Shown here: positions 39,752-49,004 of the stretch, piece after piece | Numbering within the stretch: position 1 is the stretch's first letter | Layout: every line of letters starts with the position of its first letter | Assembly: GCA_024684675.1 (NCBI GenBank) | Contig: JAIKWO010000107.1 | Coordinates: 1 to 56,144 of the forward strand | Direction of reading: 5' to 3' | DNA from: Lachnospiraceae bacterium | GTDB taxonomy: Bacteria > Bacillota > Clostridia > Lachnospirales > Lachnospiraceae | DNA: 56,144 nt | The notes under the pieces: model-generated | The model's input: the letters and a program-made list of their open reading frames with translations, nothing else | The model's database searches: none | What the model was told of the DNA's origin: nothing | Translations under genes and position numbers: made by a program

Positions 39752-41668
39752 CTAGGATCTTGTCTTCTGAAAATGTTCCAAATATACAAGAAGCACGGAA
39801 ATATCAGCAGGAGATACACCTGAGATCCTGGAGGCCTGTCCGACGGAGATCGGATGGAATTTGATCAGTTTCTGGCGAGCTTCCAATCGAAGAGAAGGAA
39901 TATCATTATAATTAATATCATCCGGGATCTTCTTTTTTTCCGTTTTCTTAAACTGTTCAACCTGTCGGCGCTGCCGTTCTATATATCCTTCGTATTTGAT
40001 CTCGATCTCAACCTGTTCGATCACATCGGCCGATAAAGAAGGACGATCCGGATCAAGAGGTGCAAGTGTATGATAATCAAGTTCCGGACGACACATCAAC
40101 TCAGCCAGAGTAAAACCGGTCTTTAAAAGCGTGCTGCCATGGGCTTCCATAAAATCCTGAACGGATTTGGAAGCACCGACTCTGACGGATTTTAATCTGG
40201 AAACTTCCGTTTCGATCGCCTTTTCCTTCTCGCAAACCTTCTCATACTCTTCTTTTGAAACAAGACCGACTTCGTACCCATGCTTTCTGAGACGAAGATC
40301 GGCATTGTCCTGCCGAAGGAGCAAACGATATTCAGCTCTGGAAGTCATCATACGATATGGCTCAAAGTTTTCTTTTGTAACAAGATCATCAATCAAAACG
40401 CCAATATAACTTTCGGAACGATCCATGATCAGCGGCTCTTTATTCAGGATCGACATCGCCGCATTGATCCCGGCCACAAGTCCCTGCGCCGCGGCTTCTT
40501 CATATCCGCTACTACCGTTAAGCTGTCCGCCGGAAAAAAGTCCTTTGATATTCTTGAACTCAAGCGAAGGAAAAAGCTGTTGCGGATCGATACAATCATA
40601 TTCGATCGCATAAGCATTACGAACGATCTTACAATTTTCAAGTCCGGGAACCGTTCTGTACATCGCAAGCTGTACATCTTCCGGAAGAGAAGATGACATA
40701 CCGCCGACATACATTTCATTTGTATAAAGTCCTTCCGGCTCAATGAAAACCTGATGCCTGTCCTTATCGGCAAACTTCACGACTTTATCTTCGATCGAAG
40801 GACAATACCTTGGACCGGTTCCTTCAATAATACCTGCATAGATCGGGGAACGATCAAGGTTATTGCGAATAATCTCATGCGTTTTTTCGTTTGTATATGT
40901 TAACCAGCAGGATACTTGATCGATCTGAACGTCATCCGGATCTGTGGAAAAAGAAAACGGAACAACTCTTTCATCGCCGAACTGCTCTTCCATTTTCGAA
41001 AAAACGATCGATCGCTTATCCATTCTTGCAGGCGTTCCGGTTTTAAAACGTCGAACCGCAACGCCAAGAGATTTCAAAGAATCCGTCAAATGTGTCGCGG
41101 GCATCAATCCGTTCGGTCCTGTATATGTAATTGCTTCACCACAAAGACATCTTGCATTCAGATAAGTACCGGTACAAAGAACAACGGCTTTACAGGAATA
41201 CTCACCGCCTGTCAGAATTCGTACACCGGTAATCTTCTTTTTTGATCTACCGAAAGCATCGATCACATCTTCCGTAAGAAGTTCGCAAACTTCAGCCTGC
41301 TTAATAGTAAGATGTTCCTGATTCTCCAAAACACGGCGCATTGATCTGCTATACTCTGCTTTATCAGCCTGCGCACGAAGAGAATGCACTGCCGGTCCTT
41401 TTGAAACATTAAGCATCTTAGACTGGATAAACGTTTTATCAATATTCTTACCCATCTCACCGCCAAGCGCATCAAGTTCTCTTACAAGATGACCTTTGGA
41501 AGAACCACCGACATTCGGGTTACAGGGCATAAGTGCAATACTATCTACGCTAACCGTGAAGATCACGGTCTCAAGTCCGAGTCTTGCACATGCAAGTGCC
41601 GCTTCACAACCGGCATGACCGGCACCAACAACACAAACATCAACATTTTCATGAAATCCAGGCATCAT
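39752..41668 (-). CDS. mnmG: tRNA uridine-5-carboxymethylaminomethyl(34) synthesis enzyme MnmG
   Basis: A 638-aa FAD enzyme (GidA) which with MnmE modifies U34 of tRNAs. The dinucleotide-binding motif [61 protein letters not shown] and [18 protein letters not shown] are all diagnostic. The C-terminal helical domain ([21 protein letters not shown]) is complete. The first of two adjacent ATGs (41668, 41665) is listed; either could be used. It starts 8 nt after the mnmE stop. Confidence 0.97.
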   Translation of the reverse strand: MMPGFHENVDVCVVGAGHAGCEAALACARLGLETVIFTVSVDSIALMPCNPNVGGSSKGHLVRELDALGGEMGKNIDKTFIQSKMLNVSKGPAVHSLRAQADKAEYSRSMRRVLENQEHLTIKQAEVCELLTEDVIDAFGRSKKKITGVRILTGGEYSCKAVVLCTGTYLNARCLCGEAITYTGPNGLMPATHLTDSLKSLGVAVRRFKTGTPARMDKRSIVFSKMEEQFGDERVVPFSFSTDPDDVQIDQVSCWLTYTNEKTHEIIRNNLDRSPIYAGIIEGTGPRYCPSIEDKVVKFADKDRHQVFIEPEGLYTNEMYVGGMSSSLPEDVQLAMYRTVPGLENCKIVRNAYAIEYDCIDPQQLFPSLEFKNIKGLFSGGQLNGSSGYEEAAAQGLVAGINAAMSILNKEPLIMDRSESYIGVLIDDLVTKENFEPYRMMTSRAEYRLLLRQDNADLRLRKHGYEVGLVSKEEYEKVCEKEKAIETEVSRLKSVRVGASKSVQDFMEAHGSTLLKTGFTLAELMCRPELDYHTLAPLDPDRPSLSADVIEQVEIEIKYEGYIERQRRQVEQFKKTEKKKIPDDINYNDIPSLRLEARQKLIKFHPISVGQASRISGVSPADISVLLVYLEHFQKTRS

Positions 41669-41676
41669 AAAACCTC

Positions 41677-43059
41677 TTACTTACCCATACAAAATTTTGA
41701 AAAAATCTCATTTACGAGATCTTCTCCTATTTCTTCACCAATCACAAAACCAAGCGATGTATATGCATGCATGAGATCAATGGAATAAAAATCTTCAGGC
41801 ATATCATCATCAAGACTCTTCTTCACAAGCTTTAAAGCTTCGATCGATTCACTGATCGCTTCCTTATGCCTGATATTGGTAACATATATTTCATCGGAAG
41901 AAGAGATCTTTCCTTCAAAGAACATCTCCTTCACAAGTCTTTCAAATTCATCAAGTCCAACATTTTCTGTGGCAGATACACGGATCAGGGGAAATTTCTT
42001 CCCAATATGAGCAAAAATTTCCTCCTCTGTAACAGCTGCATGCAAGTCGGTCTTATTATACAGAATGATCGCACGCTTGTCGCGAATCATTTCACAAATT
42101 CGATGATCATTTTCATCGAGCGTACGTGAAGAATCCACTACATATAAAATCAAATCTGCATCATTTGCAAAACGGATGGCTTTCTCAACACCGATTTTTT
42201 CAACAACATCATCTGTAGAACGGATTCCTGCAGTATCGATTACTTTTAATGAAACACCGCAAACTTTTACATATTCCTCCAAAGCATCTCTGGTCGTTCC
42301 GGCAACATCCGTAACGATCGCTTTATCCTCTCCGACAAGAAGATTGAGAAAAGAAGATTTTCCGGCATTTGGTTTTCCAAGAATAACAGTACGGATCCCT
42401 TCACGCAAGAGTTTCCCTGTATCAAAAGAATCAACAAGGCCTTGAAGTGATGATAAAAGCTCATTCAAAACACCACGAAGTCTTTCTGAATAACCTTCTA
42501 AAGAAATATGTTCCGGATCATCAATCGCAGACTCAATAAATGCAATCTCATAAAGAATCTTTTCACGTAAAGAACGGATAGAAGAGGAAAGAGAACCACG
42601 AAGCTGACTAACGGAGCTTTTTAAAAATAATTCATTTTCGGAATGGATAACATCCATAACAGCTTCTGCCTTAGAAAGATCGATCCTTCCGTTTAAAAAA
42701 GCACGCTTTGTGAATTCACCGGGCTCTGCAAGACGTGCACCGTTTTGCAAAACAAGTGAAAGCACCCTGCGACTCATTAAAATGCCGCCATGACAGTTAA
42801 TCTCAACGGTATCTTCCGTTGTATAACTTTTCGGTGCTTTCATCACAGAGACCATGACCTCATCGATCATTTCTTTACCGTCAAAAAGAAAGCCATAGTG
42901 AATGGTATGGCTTTTCACATTTTTCAAAATATGCTTTTGATCTTTTGTAACAAAAATACGATCTGCAACTTCGATTGCTTCATCACCACTGATCCTGATA
43001 ATACTGATCCCGGCATCTGACAGAGCGGTTGCGATCGCAGTGATCGTCTCTGTTTTCAT
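41677..43059 (-). CDS. mnmE: tRNA modification GTPase MnmE (TrmE)
   Basis: A 460-aa protein with an N-terminal formyl-THF-binding domain ([43 protein letters not shown]), a helical domain, and an inserted GTPase: G1 [15 protein letters not shown]2/G3 VAGTTRD and [14 protein letters not shown]4 NKTD. It ends FCMGK, retaining the essential C-terminal Cys of the CxGK motif. It partners with MnmG, the next gene. A strong terminator lies between jag and mnmE, so mnmE-mnmG-rsmG may need its own promoter or read-through. Confidence 0.97.
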   Translation of the reverse strand: MKTETITAIATALSDAGISIIRISGDEAIEVADRIFVTKDQKHILKNVKSHTIHYGFLFDGKEMIDEVMVSVMKAPKSYTTEDTVEINCHGGILMSRRVLSLVLQNGARLAEPGEFTKRAFLNGRIDLSKAEAVMDVIHSENELFLKSSVSQLRGSLSSSIRSLREKILYEIAFIESAIDDPEHISLEGYSERLRGVLNELLSSLQGLVDSFDTGKLLREGIRTVILGKPNAGKSSFLNLLVGEDKAIVTDVAGTTRDALEEYVKVCGVSLKVIDTAGIRSTDDVVEKIGVEKAIRFANDADLILYVVDSSRTLDENDHRICEMIRDKRAIILYNKTDLHAAVTEEEIFAHIGKKFPLIRVSATENVGLDEFERLVKEMFFEGKISSSDEIYVTNIRHKEAISESIEALKLVKKSLDDDMPEDFYSIDLMHAYTSLGFVIGEEIGEDLVNEIFSKFCMGK

Positions 43060-43070
43060 GTATTTTCCTT

Positions 43071-43107
43071 AAAAAAAGGTGTATAACCATTCGGATATAC
43101 ACCTTTT
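43071..43107 (-). terminator. Intrinsic terminator between jag and mnmE
   Basis: Minus strand AAAAGGTGTATA (43096-43107) pairs perfectly with TATACACCTTTT (43074-43085) around a 10-base loop and is followed by further T residues up to seven. It should end most rpmH-jag transcription. Confidence 0.92.
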
Positions 43108-43122
43108 CAAGTAACAATGCTG

Positions 43123-43746
43123 CTATTTCTTTAAAGTAACGACTACTCTTCGGAAAGGTTCATCTCCCTCACTGTGTGTAGTTACATATTTATCATTCTG
43201 CAAAGCAGAGTGAATGATCCTTCTTTCATAAGGATTCATCGGCTCAAGAGAAACCGGACGTTTTGTTCTCTTAACCTTGAAAGAAATATTTCTTGCAAGA
43301 TTCTCAAGTGTGTCTTTTCTTCTTTTGCGATAATCTTCTGTATCAACTTTAACACGAATGTATTTTTCAGCGTCTTTATTTACAACTAAAGAAACAAGAT
43401 ACTGAAGAGAATCAAGCGTTTGTCCTCTCTTGCCTATCAAGACACCCATTTCATCACCGGAAAGATCGATATCCATTGCGCCTTCAACTTCATCGAATTT
43501 AACATCGATAACAACTGTCATATGCATTGCATCGAATACTTCTTTTAAGAAATCTTTTGCTCTGTCCTTAACAGAGCATTTTACTCTAGCTTTAATAACA
43601 GCTTCTTTGGAACCGATTCCGAGAAATCCGGAAGATCCTTCTTCTACAACTTCATATTCAAGCTTATCACTGGTAACGGTCAGTTTCTGGCACGCTTCCG
43701 TGATCGCATCATCAACAGTTTTTGCAGAAAATTCCATATATTCCAT
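43123..43746 (-). CDS. jag: RNA-binding protein Jag/KhpB (Jag-N, KH, R3H)
   Basis: A 207-aa protein. The N-terminal Jag domain is MEFSAKTVDDAITEACQKLTV, EVVEEGSSGFLGIGSKEAVIKA; the KH domain carries GVLIGKRGQTLDSLQYLVSLVVN; the C-terminal R3H domain ends EPMNPYERRIIHSALQNDKY-VTTHSEGDEPFRRVVVTLKK. KhpB binds RNA (with KhpA) and affects cell division and elongation in Firmicutes. It follows yidC by 17 nt in the conserved order. Confidence 0.96.
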   Translation of the reverse strand: MEYMEFSAKTVDDAITEACQKLTVTSDKLEYEVVEEGSSGFLGIGSKEAVIKARVKCSVKDRAKDFLKEVFDAMHMTVVIDVKFDEVEGAMDIDLSGDEMGVLIGKRGQTLDSLQYLVSLVVNKDAEKYIRVKVDTEDYRKRRKDTLENLARNISFKVKRTKRPVSLEPMNPYERRIIHSALQNDKYVTTHSEGDEPFRRVVVTLKK

Positions 43747-43763
43747 AACTGATCACTCCCCCA

Positions 43764-45050
43764 TTATTCGTGACTTTCGTTGTAACGCTTTACCATATTC
43801 GCTTTTGCAGCAATACTTCCGGGCTTAGCATTATTCTCATAATATGCACTTGCCTTTTTCAGCGCTTCTTCTTTTTCCGCTTCTGAATATTTTGAAACGG
43901 AACTGTTCATTTTCTTGGTATTCATAGAAGCATAATTATTCATTTGCTCCTTGGAAATACCCTTTTTCTCTTTCTTCTTTTCGAACTTCTCGGCATTCTT
44001 TTTTATCAGACTGTCAAGATCCATTTTATCGATGTGCTTATTGATCAGAATTTGCTGAATCGTACGAACAACAGCACCGGCGATCCAGTAGATACCCATA
44101 CCTGCGGGAAGCGTAAAACAAAATACAGCGGACATGATCGGCATCATCATATTCATGGTCTTCATGGACTGTGCCATTGTATTCTGACCGTCACCGTTAT
44201 TCTGCGCAGGCTGCGGCATTAGTTTGATGTTGATCCACTGTGTCAATGCTGCAAGAAGCGGAATCATTACTGCTCCAACGATCAAAAGATACTGACCGGC
44301 AGAAAATGCATCGGAGATCATAAAGGAAGGCGAATTCGCTATATTGATTCCGAGAAAATTATTGTAATGCTCAAGCTTTTCAACCGTATCGGAAATCTCG
44401 CCGCTAATAGAAGGAAACTGAGCGGAAAGACTCGACCAATCAGCGGAAGATGCCCTGTTCAAGCAATCAATAAACGTATTCTTAATATACTCAAGATTTC
44501 CGCCTGTAAATGCTTCATTAGTGAACTGATCAGCAAACATCTTTGAGTTTGAAAGATTCTTTACAAAATCAGCACTTCCCGTAAGATCGATTAAATGATC
44601 GACCATCGGAGAAAAAGCTTCTTTAATCATGCCTACATAAGCGGGCATGGAATAAATTACACGATAAAGTGCAAACAAAATCGGCATCTGGATCAAAAGC
44701 TGCAGACAACTGCCTGTAGGAGATACGCCGTATTTTGCATAGATGGCTTTTGTTTCCTGATTCATCGCCATCATAGATTCATTATCTTTTTTACCTTTAT
44801 ATTTTTTCTGAACCGCCTGAATTTCCGGATTCATTTTTGCGGAAAGCTTTGAAAATTTCTGTTGCTTTACCGTAAGAGGAGTTAAACAAGCATAAATGAT
44901 AATGGTAAAAATAATGATAGCCAGACCAACATTCGGAATACCCATTTTATCAAGAACGACAAAAATGCCGTCCATCAGATATCCCAATACGACAGCAATC
45001 GGTCTAAGTACTCCATCCGATTGTGTCAATAATATACCACCTGACAACAC
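43764..45050 (-). CDS. yidC: Membrane protein insertase YidC/Oxa1
   Basis: A 428-aa polytopic protein that inserts membrane proteins. Conserved YidC regions: LAIIIFTIIIYACLTPLTVKQQKFSKLSAKMNPEIQAVQKKYKGK, GVSPTGSCLQLLIQMPILFALYRVI, and FTLPAGMGIYWIAGAVVRTIQQILI. The translocation-groove Arg is not in its usual place in the first conserved helix, which should be checked by alignment. An insertion of about 100 residues (about 160-240) lies between helices, longer than in short Gram-positive YidC. The start is GTG at 45050 with AGGAGG five bases upstream. The C-terminal tail is basic and charged, as in ribosome-binding YidC2-type tails. Confidence 0.95.
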   Translation of the reverse strand: MLSGGILLTQSDGVLRPIAVVLGYLMDGIFVVLDKMGIPNVGLAIIIFTIIIYACLTPLTVKQQKFSKLSAKMNPEIQAVQKKYKGKKDNESMMAMNQETKAIYAKYGVSPTGSCLQLLIQMPILFALYRVIYSMPAYVGMIKEAFSPMVDHLIDLTGSADFVKNLSNSKMFADQFTNEAFTGGNLEYIKNTFIDCLNRASSADWSSLSAQFPSISGEISDTVEKLEHYNNFLGINIANSPSFMISDAFSAGQYLLIVGAVMIPLLAALTQWINIKLMPQPAQNNGDGQNTMAQSMKTMNMMMPIMSAVFCFTLPAGMGIYWIAGAVVRTIQQILINKHIDKMDLDSLIKKNAEKFEKKKEKKGISKEQMNNYASMNTKKMNSSVSKYSEAEKEEALKKASAYYENNAKPGSIAAKANMVKRYNESHE

Positions 45051-45082
45051 AAGATCCTCCTTAAGAAAAAAAATACATTGAT

Positions 45083-45292
45083 TTACGGAACAGGATCATA
45101 TCCGCCTTTTGAAAAAGGATTACATCGCAAAATCCGCCATGCTGCCATAAGACCTCCTTTAAAAGCACCATATTTTTGAATTGCTTCAAGGCCGTACTCG
45201 GAACAGGACGGAAAATAAGGACATTTTGTTGATTTCATCGGGGAAATATATTTCCTGTATATTTGTATAATGAAAATCAATATTTTTTTCAT
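45083..45292 (-). CDS. yidD: Membrane protein insertion efficiency factor YidD
   Basis: A 69-aa protein with all family marks: [64 protein letters not shown]. The cysteines and the RCNPF-GGYDPVP ending are invariant in the family. An N-terminal amphipathic helix binds the inner face of the membrane. It sits between rnpA and yidC (16- and 32-nt gaps), as is usual. Confidence 0.97.
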   Translation of the reverse strand: MKKILIFIIQIYRKYISPMKSTKCPYFPSCSEYGLEAIQKYGAFKGGLMAAWRILRCNPFSKGGYDPVP

Positions 45293-45308
45293 AACAAAAA
45301 CCGAACGC

Positions 45309-45656
45309 TTATAAAATAGATGAATTCACTATTTTATGAAGCTTTCCCAAATGTAACAAGGCACTCTCAATCTCACTGTAAGAAGAAGATGCCGCATTCT
45401 TTCGAGCAACGACTACGATATCTAAACCACTATTAAATATACTCTCATGTAATCGATAACTCTCTCGTAACAATCTCGTGATATGATGACGCACGACACT
45501 GTTTCCGACTTTTTTACTAACAGATATACCCAATCTGTTTATTTGCTGACTATTTTCCACGACATACATAACCAACAGACGGTTGGCATAGGATTTACCG
45601 TGATCGTAAACAAAACGAAAATCCCTATAACTTTTAAGTGATTCCGAAAATTTCAT
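45309..45656 (-). CDS. rnpA: Ribonuclease P protein component
   Basis: A 115-aa basic protein assisting RNase P RNA in tRNA 5' maturation. The RNR motif region reads [31 protein letters not shown], and [21 protein letters not shown] is the N-terminal family segment. The motif's second Arg ([17 protein letters not shown]) deviates slightly from the common AVxRNxxKRxxRE, with His-His in place of Asn-Lys. It lies between rpmH and yidD. Confidence 0.95.
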   Translation of the reverse strand: MKFSESLKSYRDFRFVYDHGKSYANRLLVMYVVENSQQINRLGISVSKKVGNSVVRHHITRLLRESYRLHESIFNSGLDIVVVARKNAASSSYSEIESALLHLGKLHKIVNSSIL

Positions 45657-45674
45657 ATCTCTTGTTTTTCAGAG

Positions 45675-45701
45675 AAAAATAGGCCACAAAATTGCGGCCT
45701 A
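45675..45701 (-). terminator. Attenuator-like terminator overlapping rpmH stop codon
   Basis: Minus strand TAGGCCGCA (45701-45693) pairs with TGTGGCCTA (45688-45680), one G-T pair, 4-base loop, then TTTTT. The stem begins with the TAG stop of rpmH. It should reduce rnpA expression relative to the abundant L34. Confidence 0.85.
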
Positions 45702-45833
45702 TGCTGATAAAATCTTTCTTCCTTTTGCTCTTCTTGCAGCTAAAACTTTTCTTCCGCCGGGAGTACTCATTCTCGCTCTGAAGCCATGGACTTTAGATCT
45801 CTGTCTTTTCTTGGGTTGGAAAGTCATCTTCAT
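45699..45833 (-). CDS. rpmH: 50S ribosomal protein L34 (44 aa, absent from ORF track)
   Basis: Translating the minus strand from the ATG at 45833 gives a complete L34: [20 protein letters not shown], then [20 protein letters not shown] and ILSA, TAG at 45699. Length and sequence are the family norm (44-45 aa, extremely basic). AAAGGAGGTG lies upstream of the ATG, behind a perfect sigma-A promoter. It marks the minus-strand side of the origin, divergent from dnaA. Confidence 0.98.
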   Translation of the reverse strand: MKMTFQPKKRQRSKVHGFRARMSTPGGRKVLAARRAKGRKILSA

Positions 45834-45878
45834 AGAAAAACACCTCCTTTACATTCTTCTATGGAAAATATCAGACCA

Positions 45879-45907
45879 ATTATAAAAGAAAGAAATCGGC
45901 AAGTCAA
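45879..45907 (-). promoter_or_regulatory. sigma-A promoter for rpmH operon
   Basis: Minus strand TTGACT (45902-45907), 17-base spacer, TATAAT (45879-45884): 11/12 of the consensus with optimal spacing. Confidence 0.9.
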
Positions 45908-45956
45908 GCAAATTATAGGATTTATAATAAACAAAGATGTTTATAAATCCACTATT

Positions 45957-46011
45957 TTATCCACATATGATAATAAAATATGTGGATATTATGTTTATTC
46001 AATGTGGATAA
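45957..46011. other. oriC: DnaA-box cluster upstream of dnaA (oriC part 1)
   Basis: TTATCCACA at 45957-45965 (plus) is perfect; TGTGGATAT at 45981-45989 is ATATCCACA on the minus strand (one mismatch); TGTGGATAA at 46003-46011 is a perfect minus-strand box. The last one ends six bases before the dnaA -35. The surrounding sequence is very AT-rich. Confidence 0.92.
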
Positions 46012-46016
46012 ATAAT

Positions 46017-46045
46017 TTGAATTTTTTTCTATTTTAAGGTAAGAT
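46017..46045 (+). promoter_or_regulatory. sigma-A promoter for dnaA
   Basis: TTGAAT (46017-46022), 17-base spacer, TAAGAT (46040-46045), with GGGAG before the ATG at 46079. The adjoining DnaA box suggests autoregulation. Confidence 0.7.
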
Positions 46046-46078
46046 ATTTTTGAGTTATTTTGTGGTTGGGAGAAGTTC

Positions 46079-47443
46079 ATGAATCAGCTTAAAGACAATT
46101 GGGAAACCATTAAAGAGTCTATCAAAAAGGAATACGAGATCACAGATATTTCTTATAATACATGGATTGCTCCGCTTAAATTCTATAAGGTAGAAAATAA
46201 TACTGTCATTATTATCATTCCTTCCGATCAATCCCACGCTCTCACTTATATTTCTAATAAGTACAGCAGCTATTTTAAAGTCATGATTTCTGAAATGATG
46301 GATCATGAATATGATGTTTCTTTTGTGTTGGAAAAAAATATTGAAAATGATAATGAGTTATCCACAAACAGTAATGCTTCTTTTTATCATATCAACTATG
46401 AAAATGCGAATCTGAATCCTAAATATACATTTGATACGTTTGTAGTGGGAAGCAATAATAAATTTGCTCACTCAGCAGCACTTGCTGTTGCCGAATCACC
46501 GGGAGAAACATACAATCCTCTTTATTTATATGGAGGAGCAGGTCTCGGTAAAACGCATTTAATGCATTCAATTGGGCATTTTATCTTAAAACAAAACCCA
46601 AACAAAAAAGTTTTGTATGTTACAAGTGAACAATTTACAAACGAAGTGATTGAATCAATCAGAGGCGGTAACGCAGCTGCCATGACCAATCTTCGTGATA
46701 AATACAGAACTGTTGATGTTCTTTTGATCGATGATATCCAATTTATAATAGGAAAGGAAAGTACACAGGAAGAGTTTTTTAATACTTTTAATGTACTTCA
46801 CGGATCTAATAAGCAACTTGTTCTTTCATCCGATAAACCACCTAAAGATATGGAAACATTGGAAGAGAGACTGCGATCCAGATTTGAAATGGGTTTAATT
46901 GCTGACATTCAGGCACCGGATTATGAAACTCGTGTTGCTATTCTTTTGAAAAAAGCAGAAACAACAGGAAAGATCATAAATGATCAAATTTTAAACTATA
47001 TTGCTGAAAACATCAGTTCCAATATCAGAGAACTGGAAGGTGCTTTTAATAAGATCATTGCATTTTCAAAATTAAACAGAATTGATCTTTCCGATATGAC
47101 ACTAAATGATGCGGAAGAAGCTTTAAAAGATATTATTTATCCGGATAAGCCTGTTGAAGTGACACCCTCACTTGTTATCAATACAGTAGCAGAACATTTT
47201 AATTTAAGTCCGGATGATATCACTTCTAAAAAAAGAAACGGAGATCTGATCACGCCGAGAAATATCGTTATGTATATTTGTAGAGAAAAGATCGGCATGA
47301 CATTACAGGCAACCGCAAATGTATTAAATAAGAAAGATCACACAACGATCATGAGCGGATGTAAGAAGATTAAGAATGACATTCTCAATAAAAAAGATAT
47401 TGAGGAAAATGTGGATAAGATCATTAAGAAACTAAATCTTTAA
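46079..47443 (+). CDS. dnaA: Chromosomal replication initiator protein DnaA
   Basis: A 454-aa AAA+ initiator. Domain I is NWETIKESIKKEYEITDISYNTWIAPL; after a short linker comes YTFDTFVVGSNNKFAHSAAL, Walker A GGAGLGKTHLMHSIGHFI (around residue 155), Walker B VDVLLIDDIQFI, sensor regions, arginine finger region RLRSRFEMGLI, and the domain IV helix-turn-helix TLQATANVLNKKDHTTIMSGCKKI that reads DnaA boxes. Full length. It is flanked on both sides by DnaA boxes. Confidence 0.98.
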   Translation: MNQLKDNWETIKESIKKEYEITDISYNTWIAPLKFYKVENNTVIIIIPSDQSHALTYISNKYSSYFKVMISEMMDHEYDVSFVLEKNIENDNELSTNSNASFYHINYENANLNPKYTFDTFVVGSNNKFAHSAALAVAESPGETYNPLYLYGGAGLGKTHLMHSIGHFILKQNPNKKVLYVTSEQFTNEVIESIRGGNAAAMTNLRDKYRTVDVLLIDDIQFIIGKESTQEEFFNTFNVLHGSNKQLVLSSDKPPKDMETLEERLRSRFEMGLIADIQAPDYETRVAILLKKAETTGKIINDQILNYIAENISSNIRELEGAFNKIIAFSKLNRIDLSDMTLNDAEEALKDIIYPDKPVEVTPSLVINTVAEHFNLSPDDITSKKRNGDLITPRNIVMYICREKIGMTLQATANVLNKKDHTTIMSGCKKIKNDILNKKDIEENVDKIIKKLNL

Positions 47444-47668
47444 TTTTTATAAAAAAATTATAAACGAATTATTCACAAATTATAAACTATAATCACATAA
47501 TAATCTCATACTATTCACAGCTAAATATTAGCGATTATTCCAGTAATAGTAAGGCTTACAGGAGATATCAACATATTCGCAACCTATAATACTATGATTA
47601 CTAAATATTATTATTAATATATATAATTGATTGATTTTGAATTCATTAAGAAAAGGAGCACTTAAAAG
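47444..47668. other. oriC: dnaA-dnaN intergenic region: DnaA boxes, DnaA-trio-like element, AT-rich DUE (oriC part 2)
   Basis: TTATTCACA at 47469-47477 fits the relaxed DnaA-box TTATNCACA; CTATTCACA at 47511-47519 and ATAATCACA at 47489-47497 are weaker. AGTAATAGTAAG at 47542-47553 resembles the DnaA-trio array described downstream of dnaA in Bacillus subtilis. The stretch TATTATTATTAATATATATAATT at about 47607-47629 is almost pure AT and may be the unwinding region. The dnaN ribosome binding site (AAAAGGAG) ends the region. Confidence 0.75.
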
Positions 47669-48778
47669 ATGAAGATCGTATGTAACAAATCAAATTTATT
47701 AAACGGAGTACAGATTGTATCAAAAGCAGTTTCAAATAAAACAACGATGTCTATTCTTGAATGTATCCTTGTTGATGCAAGAGGCGGTGAGATTACACTG
47801 ACTGCTAATGATATGGAACTTGCTATTGAAACAAAGATTGAAGGAGAGATTTTAGAAAGAGGTATGATTGCACTGGATGCAAGAATCTTTCTTGAGATCG
47901 TAAGAAAACTTCCTGAAAATGAAGTTACGATTGAAACTGATTCTTCTTACAGAACAACGATCACCTGTGAAAAAGCTGTCTTTAATATCATAGGAAAAGA
48001 CGGAGAAGATTTTTCATTTCTTCCGGAAGTAGAAAGAAATGATTCTGTGATCATTTCCCAGTATTCATTAAAAGAGATTGTTAGACAGACAATCTTTTCG
48101 ATTGCTGATAATGACAACAATAAATTAATGACCGGTGAATTATTTGAGATAAAAGATGACAATTTGAAAGTCGTATCTCTTGACGGTCACAGAATTTCCA
48201 TCAGAAACATTAAATTAAAGAATTCTTACGGTGAAAAAAAAGTAGTAGTTCCGGGTAAATCTTTAAATGAAGTGATTAAAATCCTTGGTGATGATGTCAA
48301 TAAAGATGTATCTCTTTTCTTTACACATAAACACATTGTATTTGAATTTGATAATACAACCGTTGTTTCAAGACTGATAGAAGGTGAATATTTTAAGGTA
48401 GATCAGATGCTTTCAAATGATTATGAAACGAAAGTAAAGATCAATAAAAAAGAATTTTTAAACTGTATAGACAGAGCTACTCTTCTTGTTAAAGAAGGAG
48501 ATAAAAAGCCGATCATTGTTACCATTACGGATGAAGGTCTTGAATTAAAGATCAATTCTGCAATCGGTAGCATGGACGAGGAGATCGATATCGAAAAGAT
48601 AGGTAAAGATATTATGATCGGGTTTAATCCTAAATTCCTGATTGATGCATTAAAAGTAATTGATGACGAAGAAGTTGAACTTTATATGGTTAATCCTAAA
48701 ACGCCTTGCTTTATCAGAGATGCAAACGAAAAATATATTTATCTTATCCTTCCCGTAAACTTTACAACAGTATCATAG
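47669..48778 (+). CDS. dnaN: DNA polymerase III beta subunit (sliding clamp)
   Basis: A 369-aa clamp of normal length, starting MKIVCNKSNLLNGVQIVSKAVSNKTTMSILECIL. The three structural repeats are visible as consecutive segments; the C-terminus YMVNPKTPCFIRDANEKYIYLILPVN matches the family's M-P-x-x-L / M-P-V ending with V-N here. The dimer ring tethers the replicative polymerase to DNA. It follows dnaA across the oriC spacer. Confidence 0.97.
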   Translation: MKIVCNKSNLLNGVQIVSKAVSNKTTMSILECILVDARGGEITLTANDMELAIETKIEGEILERGMIALDARIFLEIVRKLPENEVTIETDSSYRTTITCEKAVFNIIGKDGEDFSFLPEVERNDSVIISQYSLKEIVRQTIFSIADNDNNKLMTGELFEIKDDNLKVVSLDGHRISIRNIKLKNSYGEKKVVVPGKSLNEVIKILGDDVNKDVSLFFTHKHIVFEFDNTTVVSRLIEGEYFKVDQMLSNDYETKVKINKKEFLNCIDRATLLVKEGDKKPIIVTITDEGLELKINSAIGSMDEEIDIEKIGKDIMIGFNPKFLIDALKVIDDEEVELYMVNPKTPCFIRDANEKYIYLILPVNFTTVS

Positions 48779-48791
48779 TTAGGTAATAAAA

Positions 48792-49004
48792 ATGGAAACT
48801 TTTACAATCAATGATGAATTTATAAAACTCGGCCAGGTGCTTAAAGCTGCAGGTCTTTGCGGTAGCGGTGTTGATGCAAAATATGCGATCATTGAAGGAA
48901 ATGTAAAAGTAAACGGTGTCCAAGAATTGCAACGCGGTAAAAAAATAAGACCCGGTGATGTTGTTGAATTTAACGGAAAACAGATCAGGATTGAAAGTAA
49001 GTAA
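48792..49004 (+). CDS. yaaA: S4-domain RNA-binding protein YaaA
   Basis: A 70-aa protein with an S4 domain: FIKLGQVLKAAGLCGSGVDAKYAIIEGNVKVNGVQELQRGKKIRPGDVVEFNGKQIRI. Its position between dnaN and recF is conserved in Firmicutes. Function is not settled; a role in ribosome biology is suspected. Its TAA overlaps the recF ATG by one base (TAATG). Confidence 0.93.
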   Translation: METFTINDEFIKLGQVLKAAGLCGSGVDAKYAIIEGNVKVNGVQELQRGKKIRPGDVVEFNGKQIRIESK

